From: Pseudomonas sp. FP2309
GTDB lineage: Bacteria; Pseudomonadota; Gammaproteobacteria; Pseudomonadales; Pseudomonadaceae
NCBI RefSeq assembly: GCF_030687575.1
Contig: NZ_CP117439.1
Coordinates: forward strand, 2,161,501 to 2,225,500
DNA: 64,000 bases
Reading direction: 5' to 3'
This document shows, piece after piece, positions 40,113-49,274 of the stretch. Under the pieces are notes generated by a model. It worked only from the letters and a program-made list of their open reading frames with translations, did no database searches and was not told the origin of the DNA. Each line of letters starts with the position of its first letter. The stretch's first letter is position 1. Both the position numbers and the translations under genes were made by a program.

Positions 40113-40502
40113 TCAGGCGACAGGGGAGGCGCGCGGGCTGAGGCTGGGCCAGCGAACCCTGGGGTGCAGCGTGGGCAACACAGGGTTGTCGAAGGCGGTA
40201 TCGGCGGTGTAGCGCGGCAGGAAGTGCCGGTAATGGTCGGACGGCAGCGCCGCCAGCCCCCCATGGCCGCAGCAGCAATCGCCATGTTTCATCGCGGAGC
40301 TGGACGGGCCGGATTTGAGCGGGTCGATCAGCTTGTCGAAGCCGGGCGGCAGTGTCTGTGACGTGCCCCCGGAGCAAAAGCCGCCCCACAGCATCAAGCT
40401 GATGTCCGGCGTCTGCATGGCGCGGCTCAGCGGCATTGCCAGCATGTTCAGCAGCAGGGCCAGGCAGGCGACCCAGGGGCTGATGCGTTTGAACGAAGCC
40501 AT
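40113..40502 (-). CDS. DUF2946-like protein with Cys/His motif
   Basis: 129 residues from the ATG at 40502. An N-terminal hydrophobic segment (WVACLALLLNMLAMPLS) suggests membrane anchoring or export. The centre carries MKHGDCCCGHGG, a cluster suited to metal binding, and the C-terminal third is proline- and histidine-containing. It lies 85 bases upstream of the TonB receptor in the same direction, so the two may be co-expressed. Function unknown. Confidence 0.7.
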   Translation of the reverse strand: MASFKRISPWVACLALLLNMLAMPLSRAMQTPDISLMLWGGFCSGGTSQTLPPGFDKLIDPLKSGPSSSAMKHGDCCCGHGGLAALPSDHYRHFLPRYTADTAFDNPVLPTLHPRVRWPSLSPRASPVA

Positions 40503-40640
40503 GACGGACGCCGACGCGAAGGGGGCGCACATTTAGCCGCAATCGGGGCGCGGAGTAAAACCGCCGGTGTGCGCCATTTCGCCGCAGCGCTGAATGGGCG
40601 TGGCCCGCTATCCGAATAAACCTCGCAACGTGAGACGTGA

Positions 40641-41639
40641 TCAGCTCAGCCGGACGATCACCTTGCCCTTCGATCGCCCCTGTTCGACATAGCTCAACGC
40701 ATCGGCGGTCGCGTCGAAGGCAAACACGCGGTCGATTACCGGGGTGATGACGCCGGCTTCCACCAGCGTTTTGATCTGGCTCAGTTGAGCACCGCTGTCA
40801 CGCATGAACACGAAGTCATACTCGACCGATTTTCTACGCGCCTTGCGGCGGATTCCACTGCTCAGCAGGCGCATGAGCATGCCGAGCACCCAAGGCAGCT
40901 TTTGCGTGTGGGCAAACTGCGGCGTCGGTGGGCCCGAGATGGAAATGAGGCGGCCCCCCGGTTTGAGAATGCCCAGGGATTTTTCCAGTTCATCGGCGCC
41001 CAGGCTGTTCAGGACCACGTCGTAGTCCTGCAGAACGCGGTAGACGTCCTGCTGTGTGTAGTCGATGACCACGTCCGCGCCCAACGCCTTGACCCATTGC
41101 ACATTGGCGGTGCTGGTGCTGGTGGCGACGAAAGCCCCCAGGTGTTTGGCAAGCTGGATAGCGATGCTGCCGACGCCACCGGAGCCGGCCTGGATAAACA
41201 CCTTCTGGCCTTTTTTCAGCTTGGCGGTGTCCACCAGCACCTGCCAGGCCGTCAGTGCGACCAAGGGCAGGGCGGCGGCTTGTTCCTGGCTGAGGTTCTC
41301 GGGTTTCAACGCCAGCGCGTCTTCCCGCACCGCGATCCGCTCGGCGAAAGTGCCGATGCGGTTATCGGGCACGCGGGCGTACACCTCGTCACCGGGTTTG
41401 AAGCCGCTTACCGCAGCGCCCACCTGTACCACCACGCCGGCCAGGTCATTGCCCAATACCAGTGGGAAGGTGTACGGCAAGATCAGCTTGAACGCGCCGC
41501 TGCGGATTTTCGCATCGAGCAGGTTGACGCTGGCGGCCTGCACCTGGACCAGTACATCACGCTCACCCACCAACGGCGCGGGAACCTCGCCAATGCGTCC
41601 GGGGTGCTTGCCGTAACGGTCGATCAAAAATGCCTTCAT
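40641..41639 (-). CDS. Zinc-independent MDR-family NADP-dependent oxidoreductase
   Basis: 332 residues. GroES-like N-terminal domain (VLGNDLAGVVVQVG), then Rossmann domain with FIQAGSGGVGSIAIQLAKHLGA. The catalytic-zinc cysteine and histidine of classical alcohol dehydrogenases are not evident, so a quinone-reductase or enoyl-reductase-like activity is more likely. It follows the SDR gene on the same strand by ~40 bases, and both may answer to the divergent TetR regulator. Confidence 0.85.
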   Translation of the reverse strand: MKAFLIDRYGKHPGRIGEVPAPLVGERDVLVQVQAASVNLLDAKIRSGAFKLILPYTFPLVLGNDLAGVVVQVGAAVSGFKPGDEVYARVPDNRIGTFAERIAVREDALALKPENLSQEQAAALPLVALTAWQVLVDTAKLKKGQKVFIQAGSGGVGSIAIQLAKHLGAFVATSTSTANVQWVKALGADVVIDYTQQDVYRVLQDYDVVLNSLGADELEKSLGILKPGGRLISISGPPTPQFAHTQKLPWVLGMLMRLLSSGIRRKARRKSVEYDFVFMRDSGAQLSQIKTLVEAGVITPVIDRVFAFDATADALSYVEQGRSKGKVIVRLS

Positions 41640-41681
41640 GGTGATTCAACTCTCAGGACGTCGCGGTGAGGGCGGTGGGGA

Positions 41682-42470
41682 TTACACGTTGACCAGATAA
41701 CGCTCGGCCACGTCGGATTGCTTGATCTGCGAAAGCAGGCCCTGGCGCGCGCCCTGCAGGGCATCCCAACGGGCGCCGTCCTGCAGTGGTGGAATGGTCA
41801 CCGGCTCGCGACGGTCGAAGCCGACCAGTGCCGCGTCGACCAGGTCGCCCACTTCCATGACGTCACTGAGGGTATTGATGTCGATGCCCGCGCGGTCCCA
41901 GATCTCGGTGCGCGTGGCGGCCGGCAGCACGGCTTGCACATAGACGCCTTTGGGCGCCAGTTCCAGGCTCAAGCCCTGGGACAGGAACAGCACAAATGCC
42001 TTGGTCGCGCCGTAGACGGTCATGCCGAACTCCGGCGCCAGGCCCACCACCGAGCCGATGTTGATAATCGCGCCGTCGCCGGCCTGGGCCAGACGTGGGG
42101 CAATGGCGCTGGCCAGGCGCACCAGGGCGGTGGTGTTGAGCGCGACCAACTGCGCCACGCTGTCGGTGGATTGCTCGACAAAGCTGCCGGACTGCGCGGC
42201 GCCTGCGTTGTTGATCAGGATGCCGATGGCGGCGTCATCGCGCAGGCGGGTTTCCACGGTGTTCAGGTCGCGGGTTTGGGTCAGGTCGGCCTGGATCACA
42301 TCGACGTTGACGTTGTGTTGCTCGCGTAACCGGGTGGCCAATGCGTCGAGCCGACCTTTGTCGCGAGCCACCAGCACCAGGTTGTGGCCACGCTGGGCAA
42401 ACCGCGCGGCGTAGGTGGCGCCGATGCCGGTGGAGGCACCAGTGATAAGAACGGTCTTGGAGCTGCTCAT
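41682..42470 (-). CDS. Short-chain dehydrogenase/reductase
   Basis: 262 residues from the ATG at 42470; the frame runs on upstream but the fold starts here (LITGASTGIGATYA). Classical SDR signatures: NNAGAAQ, catalytic Ser in NIGSVVG and YGATKAF for the Tyr/Lys pair. Substrate unknown. Divergent from a TetR gene across an intergenic region with several TCATAATC-type dyads, which suggests repression by that regulator. Confidence 0.88.
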   Translation of the reverse strand: MSSSKTVLITGASTGIGATYAARFAQRGHNLVLVARDKGRLDALATRLREQHNVNVDVIQADLTQTRDLNTVETRLRDDAAIGILINNAGAAQSGSFVEQSTDSVAQLVALNTTALVRLASAIAPRLAQAGDGAIINIGSVVGLAPEFGMTVYGATKAFVLFLSQGLSLELAPKGVYVQAVLPAATRTEIWDRAGIDINTLSDVMEVGDLVDAALVGFDRREPVTIPPLQDGARWDALQGARQGLLSQIKQSDVAERYLVNV

Positions 42471-42549
42471 AGAAGTAAACCTCGTTAGGGATGCGGGCGA
42501 TCTGCGCCGTGCCGGCAAATGATTTGCGTCGACGGTTTTATGATGTCGG

Positions 42550-42590
42550 TCATAATCAAAACTGTCAACGGTTATGATTATGATCGTAAT
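42550..42590. promoter_or_regulatory. TetR-type operator region between SDR and tetR
   Basis: TCATAATC (42550-42557) and GATTATGA (42576-42583) are inverted. Overlapping the latter is the near-palindrome ATTATGATCGTAAT (42577-42590, one mismatched pair). Autoregulation by the adjacent TetR protein is the simple reading. Confidence 0.6.
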
Positions 42591-42635
42591 CAGAGTATGC
42601 TCAGGCCTTTGTTTCAAGCGGCAGAGGGACAGTCC

Positions 42636-43205
42636 ATGAAAATCACCAAGGCGCAATCGGCTGCCAACCGCGCGCATATCGTGCACACGGCGGCCGAGCT
42701 GTTTCGCGAGCGAGGCTATGACGGGGTGGGGGTAGCCGAGCTGATGGCCACCGCCGGTTTCACCCAGGGCGGCTTTTACAAGCACTTCGGGTCCAAGGCG
42801 GATTTGATGGCGGAGGCGGCGCAAAACAGCCTGGCGCACTCCCAGACGCTTGCCGAAGGGGTCGACGCGGAGCAGTTCATCACCCGGTATGTGTCCAGGG
42901 AACACCGCGACGACAGGGGCAACGGTTGCACCCTGGCCGCGTTGTGCGCCGACGCGGCGCGCCAGTCCGATGCGTTGAAGGCGACCTTTGCCGACGGCGT
43001 GGAAGGCACGCTGGCCAAGCTTGTGGCGAACTGCCCGGCGAGTGCCGATGAGTCCGCGCAAGACGTGCGCGCCAAAATGCTCGACACCCTGGCGCATGCC
43101 GTCGGCGCGATCATGCTGTCGCGGGCCTGCCCGGACGATTCGCCGTTGGCCGACGAAATCCTTGACGTGTGCCGCGCAGAGATCCTGACCGCCCTGCGCG
43201 GCTAG
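42636..43205 (+). CDS. TetR-family transcriptional regulator
   Basis: 189 residues from the ATG at 42636 with AGAGGGA upstream. N-terminal helix-turn-helix (VAELMATAGFTQGGFYKHFGSKADLM). The C-terminal domain is the type found in repressors beside SDR and oxidoreductase genes. It probably represses the divergent SDR-MDR pair and itself. The ligand cannot be inferred. Confidence 0.88.
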   Translation: MKITKAQSAANRAHIVHTAAELFRERGYDGVGVAELMATAGFTQGGFYKHFGSKADLMAEAAQNSLAHSQTLAEGVDAEQFITRYVSREHRDDRGNGCTLAALCADAARQSDALKATFADGVEGTLAKLVANCPASADESAQDVRAKMLDTLAHAVGAIMLSRACPDDSPLADEILDVCRAEILTALRG

Positions 43206-43208
43206 GGG

Positions 43209-44546
43209 TCAGCGCATATGCAGGATGATCGGGCTGCTGCTGGCCGGGTCGGTGTGCCCACGCAACGTGCCCACCGCCTTCGCGTCCACCGCGCCAGCTT
43301 GATTGCCCCAGGTGCTGCGCACAAACGTCAGCACCTCGGCGATCTCCCGGTCGGACAGTTGCTCACGGAACGCCGGCATGCGATACGCGTCGGGCACACC
43401 CGCCGCCACCACGCGCTGGGAGCCGTTGAGGGTGATGTTGATCGCCGACGCGGTTTCCTTGGCCAGGGCCGAGGTGGCGCCGGCCAGCGGTGGCATCCAT
43501 TCGGGCTGACCCTTGCCGTCCGCGCCATGGCAAGAGGCGCAGCGGGTGGCGTAGGTGTGGGCGCCGGGGCTGTCCTGGCGCACCTCGGCGCTCACGTATT
43601 GCCAGGGGGTACCGTCACGCTGCGGGTCGCCGGGCAGTGACTTGAGGTAGCGGGCGATGGCAGCCAGATCGTCGTCGGCCATGAACTGGGTGGAGTTGTT
43701 GAACGCCTCGGTCATCGAGCCGTAGACCACCGCGTGTTTGTTACGCCCGGTCTTGAGGAACTGCGCAATCTCCGGCTCGCTCCAGCGACCCAGGCCAGTG
43801 TTGGGGTCCTGGCGCAGGCTGGGTGCATACCAACCGTCGAGCAGGGCGCCGGCGAGGAACGGCTTGCCGGATTCATCCAGGGCTTTCTCGTTGAACGCCA
43901 GGCCGCGCGGCGTATGGCAACTGCCGCAGTGGCCGGGGCCTTGGACGATGTAGGCACCACGGTTCCACAGCGCATCTCTGTTGGGGTCGGCGGCGTAAGT
44001 GGTGGTCGGCGCGAACACGCCGTTCCACAGCGCGATGGGCCAGCGCATATTCAACGGCCACGGGATGTCGCTGGGGATGTTGGGCTGGTTGGCCGGTTGC
44101 ACGCCTTTCATGAAAAACGCGTACATCGCCCGTATATCGTCATCGCTGAGCTTGGCGTAGGACGGGTAGGGCATGGCCGGGTAGAGCCGGCGTCCGCCCG
44201 GTGCCACGCCATGGCGCACCGCGCGGTCAAAGTCGGCCAGGCTGTAGGCGCCGATGCCGGTGCTGTGGTCCGGGGTGACGTTGGTGGCGTGGATCGCCCC
44301 CAGCGGCGTGGCCATCTCCAGCCCGCCGGCAAACGGTGCCTTGCCTGGCAGGCTGTGACAGGCCACGCAGTCGCTGAGGCGCGCGACGTATTCGCCGCGA
44401 CTGACCAGGGCCGGGTCGAAAGCGGCCTGTTGCTGTTCGAACGGTGTGCCGGGTTGACGGGTGACGTACCAGGCCAGCAGGCCTGCGGCGACCACGCAGG
44501 GCAGCGCGAGCCAGCCTGCGGTTCTTGCGAATCGACGGGTGTTCAT
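43209..44546 (-). CDS. Tri-haem cytochrome c subunit of a molybdenum hydroxylase
   Basis: 445 residues; an N-terminal hydrophobic anchor (WLALPCVVAAGLLAWYV) is followed by three haem c motifs, CVACH (Cys60), CGSCH and CASCH. Similar to the cytochrome subunits of alcohol dehydrogenases and of periplasmic aldehyde or isoquinoline oxidoreductases. It should accept electrons from the 2Fe-2S subunit and pass them to the quinone pool or an oxidase. It converges on the TetR gene with a three-base gap. Confidence 0.9.
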   Translation of the reverse strand: MNTRRFARTAGWLALPCVVAAGLLAWYVTRQPGTPFEQQQAAFDPALVSRGEYVARLSDCVACHSLPGKAPFAGGLEMATPLGAIHATNVTPDHSTGIGAYSLADFDRAVRHGVAPGGRRLYPAMPYPSYAKLSDDDIRAMYAFFMKGVQPANQPNIPSDIPWPLNMRWPIALWNGVFAPTTTYAADPNRDALWNRGAYIVQGPGHCGSCHTPRGLAFNEKALDESGKPFLAGALLDGWYAPSLRQDPNTGLGRWSEPEIAQFLKTGRNKHAVVYGSMTEAFNNSTQFMADDDLAAIARYLKSLPGDPQRDGTPWQYVSAEVRQDSPGAHTYATRCASCHGADGKGQPEWMPPLAGATSALAKETASAINITLNGSQRVVAAGVPDAYRMPAFREQLSDREIAEVLTFVRSTWGNQAGAVDAKAVGTLRGHTDPASSSPIILHMR

Positions 44547-44562
44547 GGGCGGTCTCGCTCGG

Positions 44563-46794
44563 TTAGCTGAAAGTGTGTCGGCTCAGGGGCAGGCTACGAA
44601 TACGCTGGCCGGTCAACTGCGCCACCGCATTGACCACCGCCGGCGCCACGGCGGGCAGCGGCGGCTCACCAATACCGCCCATTTTTTCGCCACTCTCGAC
44701 GATTTTTACGTGCACCTGTGCCATGCGTGACGGCGGCAGGATCGGGTAAAGGTCGTAGTTGCGCGCCCGTGGTTTGCCGTCCACGTACACCGCTTCTTCC
44801 AACAAGGTTTGCGATAAGCCCAAGGCCACGGCGCCATTGACCTGCGCCTCGACAATCGCCGGGTTGACGATGCTGCCGGGGTCGATGGCCTCCCAGATGT
44901 GATGCACCTTGACCTGGCCGTGTTCAATCGACACTTCGGCGATCACCGCCGCGTGGGAGCCGAACGGCGAGGCCATGGCCACGCCCCGGGCGCGCCGTGT
45001 GCCGTCTTCGGCGGTATAGGGGCCACGCTTCCAGCCGCCGGACAACTCGCCCACCGCCTTGAGCAAGGTGCTCAGGCGCGGGTTGTCGCGCAGCAGGTGC
45101 AGGCGCAGCTCGTAGGGATCGCGACCGCCCTTGTCCGCCAACTCGTCGAGGAACGCTTCATAGAAAAAGTCATTGAGCGAATTGCCCACCGAACGCCAGT
45201 AACCGAGCATGGCCGGGCCTTTGACGTAGATCTGCGCGATGCGTTTGTTGGGGATCGCGTAGCTCTTGCCTGACAACCCTTCAAGGGCGGTCGGGTCGAT
45301 TTTATCGCCCTGTTTACCGGCGATGGCTTCGGTGGGGCCTTCGGTGGCGCTCACCGCTTCGATGGCCACCGGCAGGCCGTCGGCATCCAGTGCCGCGCGG
45401 AACTTCACCACGGCTACCGGGCGCAGCACGTCGCGCAGGAACTCTTCTTCACGGCTCCAGATCAACTTGACCGGACGCCCCACTGCCTTGGCCAGCGCGA
45501 TGGCCTGCGGGTACGGACTGGCCGAGTCGTACAGGAAATGCCGGCCGAAAAAACCGCCGAGCAACGGCGAGTGCAGGTTGATGCGCTCAAGGGCCAGGCC
45601 GGTGCGTTTGGCGATGTCGGCGCGGAACATGTCCGGGGCCTGGTTGGGTAACCAGATGTCCAGTGTGCCGTCAGGGTTGAAGCGCGCCAGGGCCGACGGC
45701 GGCTCCAGTTGTGCATGGTTGACGTATTGGTTGTGGTAGCTGGCTTCGACCTGGGTTTTGGCGCCTTTGAGCGCGGCCGCCACATCGCCTTCGTTTTCGT
45801 CGTCACGGGCCGGGCCTTGCTGGGCCGCGAGAAAGTCGCGAAAGCCATCGCTGGAAAAGTCAGCGGGCATGACGCGTACGTTCGAATCGGCGCTGGGCTC
45901 CTGCCAGTCGACCTGGATCGCCTCTACCGCGCGCTTGGCATGCCACCAGCGTTCGGCCACCACGGCCACTGCGCCGGGCAATGTATGCACCGAATGCACG
46001 CCTTTCATGGCTTCGACCTGGGCCTGATTGCGCAGGCTGCCCACGGTCATGCCCAGGCGCGGCGCGTGCTGCACGGCGGCGTGGAGCATGTCGTCGACTT
46101 TCAGGTCGATGCTGTACAGCGCCTTGCCGGTGGATTTGTCGTAAGCGTCCACGCGTTTGACCGGCTTGCCGATCCAGCGGAACTGGCTCGGGTCGCGCAG
46201 GGTAATGCTCGCGGCATCCGGCACCGGCATGTCCAGGGCGCGGCCGGCCAGCTCGCCATACCCCAGGGAACGCCCGGACGCGGTGTGCACCACGCGACCC
46301 GGTTGGGTGGTCAGTTCGCTCACTGGCACACCGAGCTGTTCGGCACCGGCCTGCAGCAACATGGCGCGGGCGAGGGCGCCCAGGCGGCGCATGGTCGGGT
46401 AGCTCATGCGCACCGACATGCTGCCGCCGGTGATGCGCATGCCGTTGTCCATCACCACGTAGGCATCACCCGGCGGCGCGGCTTCGACGATAAACGTGGC
46501 GGGGTCGGCATCCAGCTCTTCGCCGACGATCTGCGCCATGGCGGTGTGGGTGCCCTGGCCGCCTTCCATGAAGGGGCTGAGCAGGCGTACGGTGCCGTCG
46601 GGGCGGATCTCCAAAAATGCCGGCACTTGGGTGCCGCGCTCTGCGGTGGTGGCCGCCTGTACCCGGCCGGAGCCGAGCGGCAGACCAAAACCGATGACCA
46701 GCGCACCCACGGCGGTGCTGGCCAGGAAACGTCGACGGGACAGGTTGATCGGCTCGCCCAACGGCACGCCAGGGATGAGTTCAGGCGTGTTCAT
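44563..46794 (-). CDS. Molybdopterin-binding subunit of aldehyde/isoquinoline oxidoreductase, TAT-exported
   Basis: 743 residues. The N-terminus carries a twin-arginine signal, NLSRRRFLASTAVGALVIGFG, so the folded enzyme goes to the periplasm. Xanthine-oxidase-family features: FMEGGQGTHTAMAQIVGEEL, the GGFFGRHFLYD pterin loop and the late GGIGEPPLPAVAPA with the active-site glutamate. Hydroxylates an aldehyde or N-heterocycle; substrate not deducible. Overlaps the 2Fe-2S gene by one base (TGATG). Confidence 0.9.
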   Translation of the reverse strand: MNTPELIPGVPLGEPINLSRRRFLASTAVGALVIGFGLPLGSGRVQAATTAERGTQVPAFLEIRPDGTVRLLSPFMEGGQGTHTAMAQIVGEELDADPATFIVEAAPPGDAYVVMDNGMRITGGSMSVRMSYPTMRRLGALARAMLLQAGAEQLGVPVSELTTQPGRVVHTASGRSLGYGELAGRALDMPVPDAASITLRDPSQFRWIGKPVKRVDAYDKSTGKALYSIDLKVDDMLHAAVQHAPRLGMTVGSLRNQAQVEAMKGVHSVHTLPGAVAVVAERWWHAKRAVEAIQVDWQEPSADSNVRVMPADFSSDGFRDFLAAQQGPARDDENEGDVAAALKGAKTQVEASYHNQYVNHAQLEPPSALARFNPDGTLDIWLPNQAPDMFRADIAKRTGLALERINLHSPLLGGFFGRHFLYDSASPYPQAIALAKAVGRPVKLIWSREEEFLRDVLRPVAVVKFRAALDADGLPVAIEAVSATEGPTEAIAGKQGDKIDPTALEGLSGKSYAIPNKRIAQIYVKGPAMLGYWRSVGNSLNDFFYEAFLDELADKGGRDPYELRLHLLRDNPRLSTLLKAVGELSGGWKRGPYTAEDGTRRARGVAMASPFGSHAAVIAEVSIEHGQVKVHHIWEAIDPGSIVNPAIVEAQVNGAVALGLSQTLLEEAVYVDGKPRARNYDLYPILPPSRMAQVHVKIVESGEKMGGIGEPPLPAVAPAVVNAVAQLTGQRIRSLPLSRHTFS

Positions 46795-47252
46795 CAGGCG
46801 GTCTCCTTCCCGGCTGCCAGGTCATACATGGCGGTATGGATGGCGTTGTAGGTGCCGCAACGGCACAGGTTGACCATCGCCGCGTCGATCTGGTCCTTGG
46901 TGGGGGCGGGGGTGTGCTTGAGCAGCGCGGTGGCCGCCATCACCTGCCCGGACTGGCAATAACCGCATTGCGCCACTTGGTGCTCGACCCAGGCGCTGAC
47001 CACGCGTTTGCCCACCTCATCGGCCTCGATGGCTTCAATGGTGGTGATTTCGCGCCCGACCACGCCGGCTACCGGGGTCACGCACGAACGCACCACATTG
47101 CCGTCCACGAGCACGGAACACGCGCCGCACTGGGCCAGGCCACAGCCGTACTTGGTGCCGGTCAGGCCCAGATCATCGCGAATCACCCACAGCAAGGGCG
47201 TGTCCGCGTCGGCATCGACCTGATAGGCCTTATTGTTGATACGTAATTCCAT
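46794..47252 (-). CDS. 2Fe-2S subunit of the molybdenum hydroxylase
   Basis: 152 residues. Plant-type cluster cysteines in CGLAQCGACSVLVDG plus the later CVTP region, and the second cluster in QCGYCQSGQ with CRCGTY. First gene of the three-gene operon. It has no signal of its own and probably travels with the twin-arginine partner. Confidence 0.92.
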   Translation of the reverse strand: MELRINNKAYQVDADADTPLLWVIRDDLGLTGTKYGCGLAQCGACSVLVDGNVVRSCVTPVAGVVGREITTIEAIEADEVGKRVVSAWVEHQVAQCGYCQSGQVMAATALLKHTPAPTKDQIDAAMVNLCRCGTYNAIHTAMYDLAAGKETA

Positions 47253-47497
47253 GGGAGGCTTACCTGCTGATCATCGGTGGGTGGTGCACGTTTCTTATAG
47301 GGGGTGCGACCGCAGGTCGCCCATCGTCGAACTCTAGACCACCGCGCAAGGGGTATCTATCCGATTGGCCTCAAGTCCAGAGGATCAGGCAAGGATTCGA
47401 CAGGATTGGGTGACTGCATCGGGGCTTTGGTGCTCCGCTGCCGGTGTGGTGGGCGGGCTTGCTTGCGCGTATCTGGCTGATGGCTCGCGATCCAAAT

Positions 47498-47588
47498 GTG
47501 GGAGGGGCGGTGCGACGATTCGACTTGCCCCCGATGGGGCAGCCACAGAGCTATTAACTGACCCCCCTCGGGAACAAGCCCCTCCCAC
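47498..47588. repeat. REP-like inverted repeat
   Basis: GTGGGAGGGGC at the left and GCCCCTCCCAC at the right form an 11-bp stem around ~69 bases. The whole 47253-47601 gap shows only this repeat, a partial GTGGGCGGGCTTGC unit at ~47449 and the upstream region of the 2Fe-2S gene. Confidence 0.75.
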
Positions 47589-47601
47589 CGTTTGAGCTCG
47601 T

Positions 47602-47910
47602 TCAGGCAGTGACGTTTGAGGTGTTCATACACTCGATGGAGCGATCCACCGTGGTCTTGGCGATTTCCAGCAAATGCCACACCGCCAGGATCTTCGCCCG
47701 CTCGGGGCTTGCCAAGTGCTCACCGCAATCGAGCGCGGTGGCCGAAGCGCTTTCCAGCAAGCTGGCGGTGTAGAGCAGCGCGTCTTCGAAGCTCAGGTCT
47801 TCGTTGACGGTGTGAAAGCCTTGGGTGGGCAGGTAATGGTCGATGGCGCGGTTGAAGGCGGCGCGGTCTTTGGCGGGATCGATAGGTGGGTCGGGTAGGA
47901 CTTTGTTCAT
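47602..47910 (-). CDS. Small DUF6124/DUF3077-like protein
   Basis: 102 residues: an acidic-basic N-terminus (KVLPDPPIDPAKDRAAFNRAIDHYL) and helices with EDALLYTASLLESASATALDCGEHL. No signal peptide or membrane segment. Members are common and often present in several copies in Pseudomonas genomes; no function is known to me. The ATG at 47910 has GGAGCT upstream. Confidence 0.78.
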   Translation of the reverse strand: MNKVLPDPPIDPAKDRAAFNRAIDHYLPTQGFHTVNEDLSFEDALLYTASLLESASATALDCGEHLASPERAKILAVWHLLEIAKTTVDRSIECMNTSNVTA

Positions 47911-48267
47911 GGTGTAGCTCCTGTCTGAATATCAAGGAGCCGACACTTTTCGCGACTAAACGAAGGTGGCGGCTGTACGCAGGTTAGTCGACCGGTCAGA
48001 ACAGGAACCCGGCGCGCCCGAGGGCGCCCTGCGCACAGCTACCATAAAGCCTCATGGGAGCATGCGCCTGTTCAGAATACGGGCGACTAAACCCGATCAC
48101 CGATAAGCAGTGACGGGCCGCAGACTAGCCACCGATTTCAGCAGGCGCAAGGCGGCGGGGATTGTCTCGGAAACGTCCTGCAATTAAAAGGGACGCGCCT
48201 TGCTGGCCCTTTACAAATCATGACCAAGTGCCAGCAATGATCGCCATGGCGTGTCGGTCATCGCCAC
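47911..48267. promoter_or_regulatory. Regulatory region with repeated GTTTAGTCGC decamers
   Basis: 357 bases without a gene. On the minus strand GTTTAGTCGC occurs at 47952-47961 and 48083-48092, and an opposite-facing GGTTAGTCG lies at 47982-47990, forming a dyad with the first. These sit where the promoter of the DUF6124-like gene is expected, so they look like binding sites of a specific regulator. Confidence 0.5.
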
Positions 48268-49167
48268 TCAACCCCATCCCTCGCGCACCGCATTGCGAAT
48301 CCCCTCCAGCAACATCCCAAACGCCGGATTGTCATTGTCTTCGCGCCAGATCAGGTGCAACTCGCTCTGCGCGCCTTCGCCCAGGTCGATGTCGCGGAAC
48401 ACCACGTTCTTGAACACCACACTGCTGGCGCAGCGGGGCACCAGGGCCAGGCCCATGCCGGCGTTGACCAGCGCCAGGATGGTCAGAGACGAACCCAGCC
48501 ACTGCACGTATTCCGGGGCTACGCGGGCTGAGCGCAGCAGGCCGGTGAGCAGCTCATTGAACGGCGGGTAGGCGGCGTGGGCGTACATCAGGAAGGGCTG
48601 GGCATCCAGGTCTTGCACGCTGACCGTTTGTGCATGGGCCAGTCGATGCCCGCTCGGCACCGCCAGCACAAACGGCTCGCGCACCAGGCATTCGGTGGCG
48701 TAACCCGGTTCCAGCAGCGGCGCGCGGACGATGCCGAGGTCGATGCGCCGGGCGCGCAGGGCTTCGTATTGCTGGTAGGTGTTCATCTCTGACAGGTCGA
48801 TCTTGACGTGGGGTTGTTTGAGCCGTGCCTCGGCGATGACCTTGGGCAAGAACTCATACACCGCGCTGCCGACGAAGCTGATATTGACCGTGCCGATATC
48901 GCCTTCGGCAAAGCGCCTCGCAGTGACGGCCGCTTGCTGGGCGCGCTCCAGCAGGTTCTGGGCTTCGATGAAAAAGGCGCGCCCGGCGGCGGTGAGCGCG
49001 ACGCTGCGGGTGGTGCGCGTAAACAGCTCCACCCCCAAGTGATGCTCGAGCAACTGGATCTGCCGACTCAGCGGTGGCTGGGTCATGTTCAAACGTTCGG
49101 CGGCGCGACGAAAATTCAGCTCGGTGGCCACGGTGGTAAAGCAACGCAGTTGGGTGAGTTCGAACAT
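48268..49167 (-). CDS. LysR-family regulator of the glucarate genes
   Basis: 299 residues from the ATG at 49167. N-terminal winged helix (FTTVATELNFRRAAERLNMTQPPLSRQIQLLEHHLG), then a periplasmic-binding-like effector domain. Divergent from an MFS transporter and glucarate dehydratase, which it presumably activates in response to an aldarate. The intergenic space holds a dyad with LysR spacing. Confidence 0.88.
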   Translation of the reverse strand: MFELTQLRCFTTVATELNFRRAAERLNMTQPPLSRQIQLLEHHLGVELFTRTTRSVALTAAGRAFFIEAQNLLERAQQAAVTARRFAEGDIGTVNISFVGSAVYEFLPKVIAEARLKQPHVKIDLSEMNTYQQYEALRARRIDLGIVRAPLLEPGYATECLVREPFVLAVPSGHRLAHAQTVSVQDLDAQPFLMYAHAAYPPFNELLTGLLRSARVAPEYVQWLGSSLTILALVNAGMGLALVPRCASSVVFKNVVFRDIDLGEGAQSELHLIWREDNDNPAFGMLLEGIRNAVREGWG

Positions 49168-49170
49168 TGA

Positions 49171-49209
49171 TCTAATCCAGGTATCAATCGAATGCCTAGT
49201 TAGATTAGA
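49171..49209. promoter_or_regulatory. Dyad between lysR and the glucarate operon
   Basis: TCTAATC (49171-49177) and GATTAGA (49203-49209) are inverted, with the inner pair AGGTAT / ATGCCT extending the symmetry. It begins just in front of the lysR start, a normal place for an autoregulatory LysR site. Confidence 0.55.
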
Positions 49210-49274
49210 CGGGAACAATACACGGCGTCCATCATCGGTCAGTCCCTTAAAAAAACAATCAATGGGAGTTGCCC

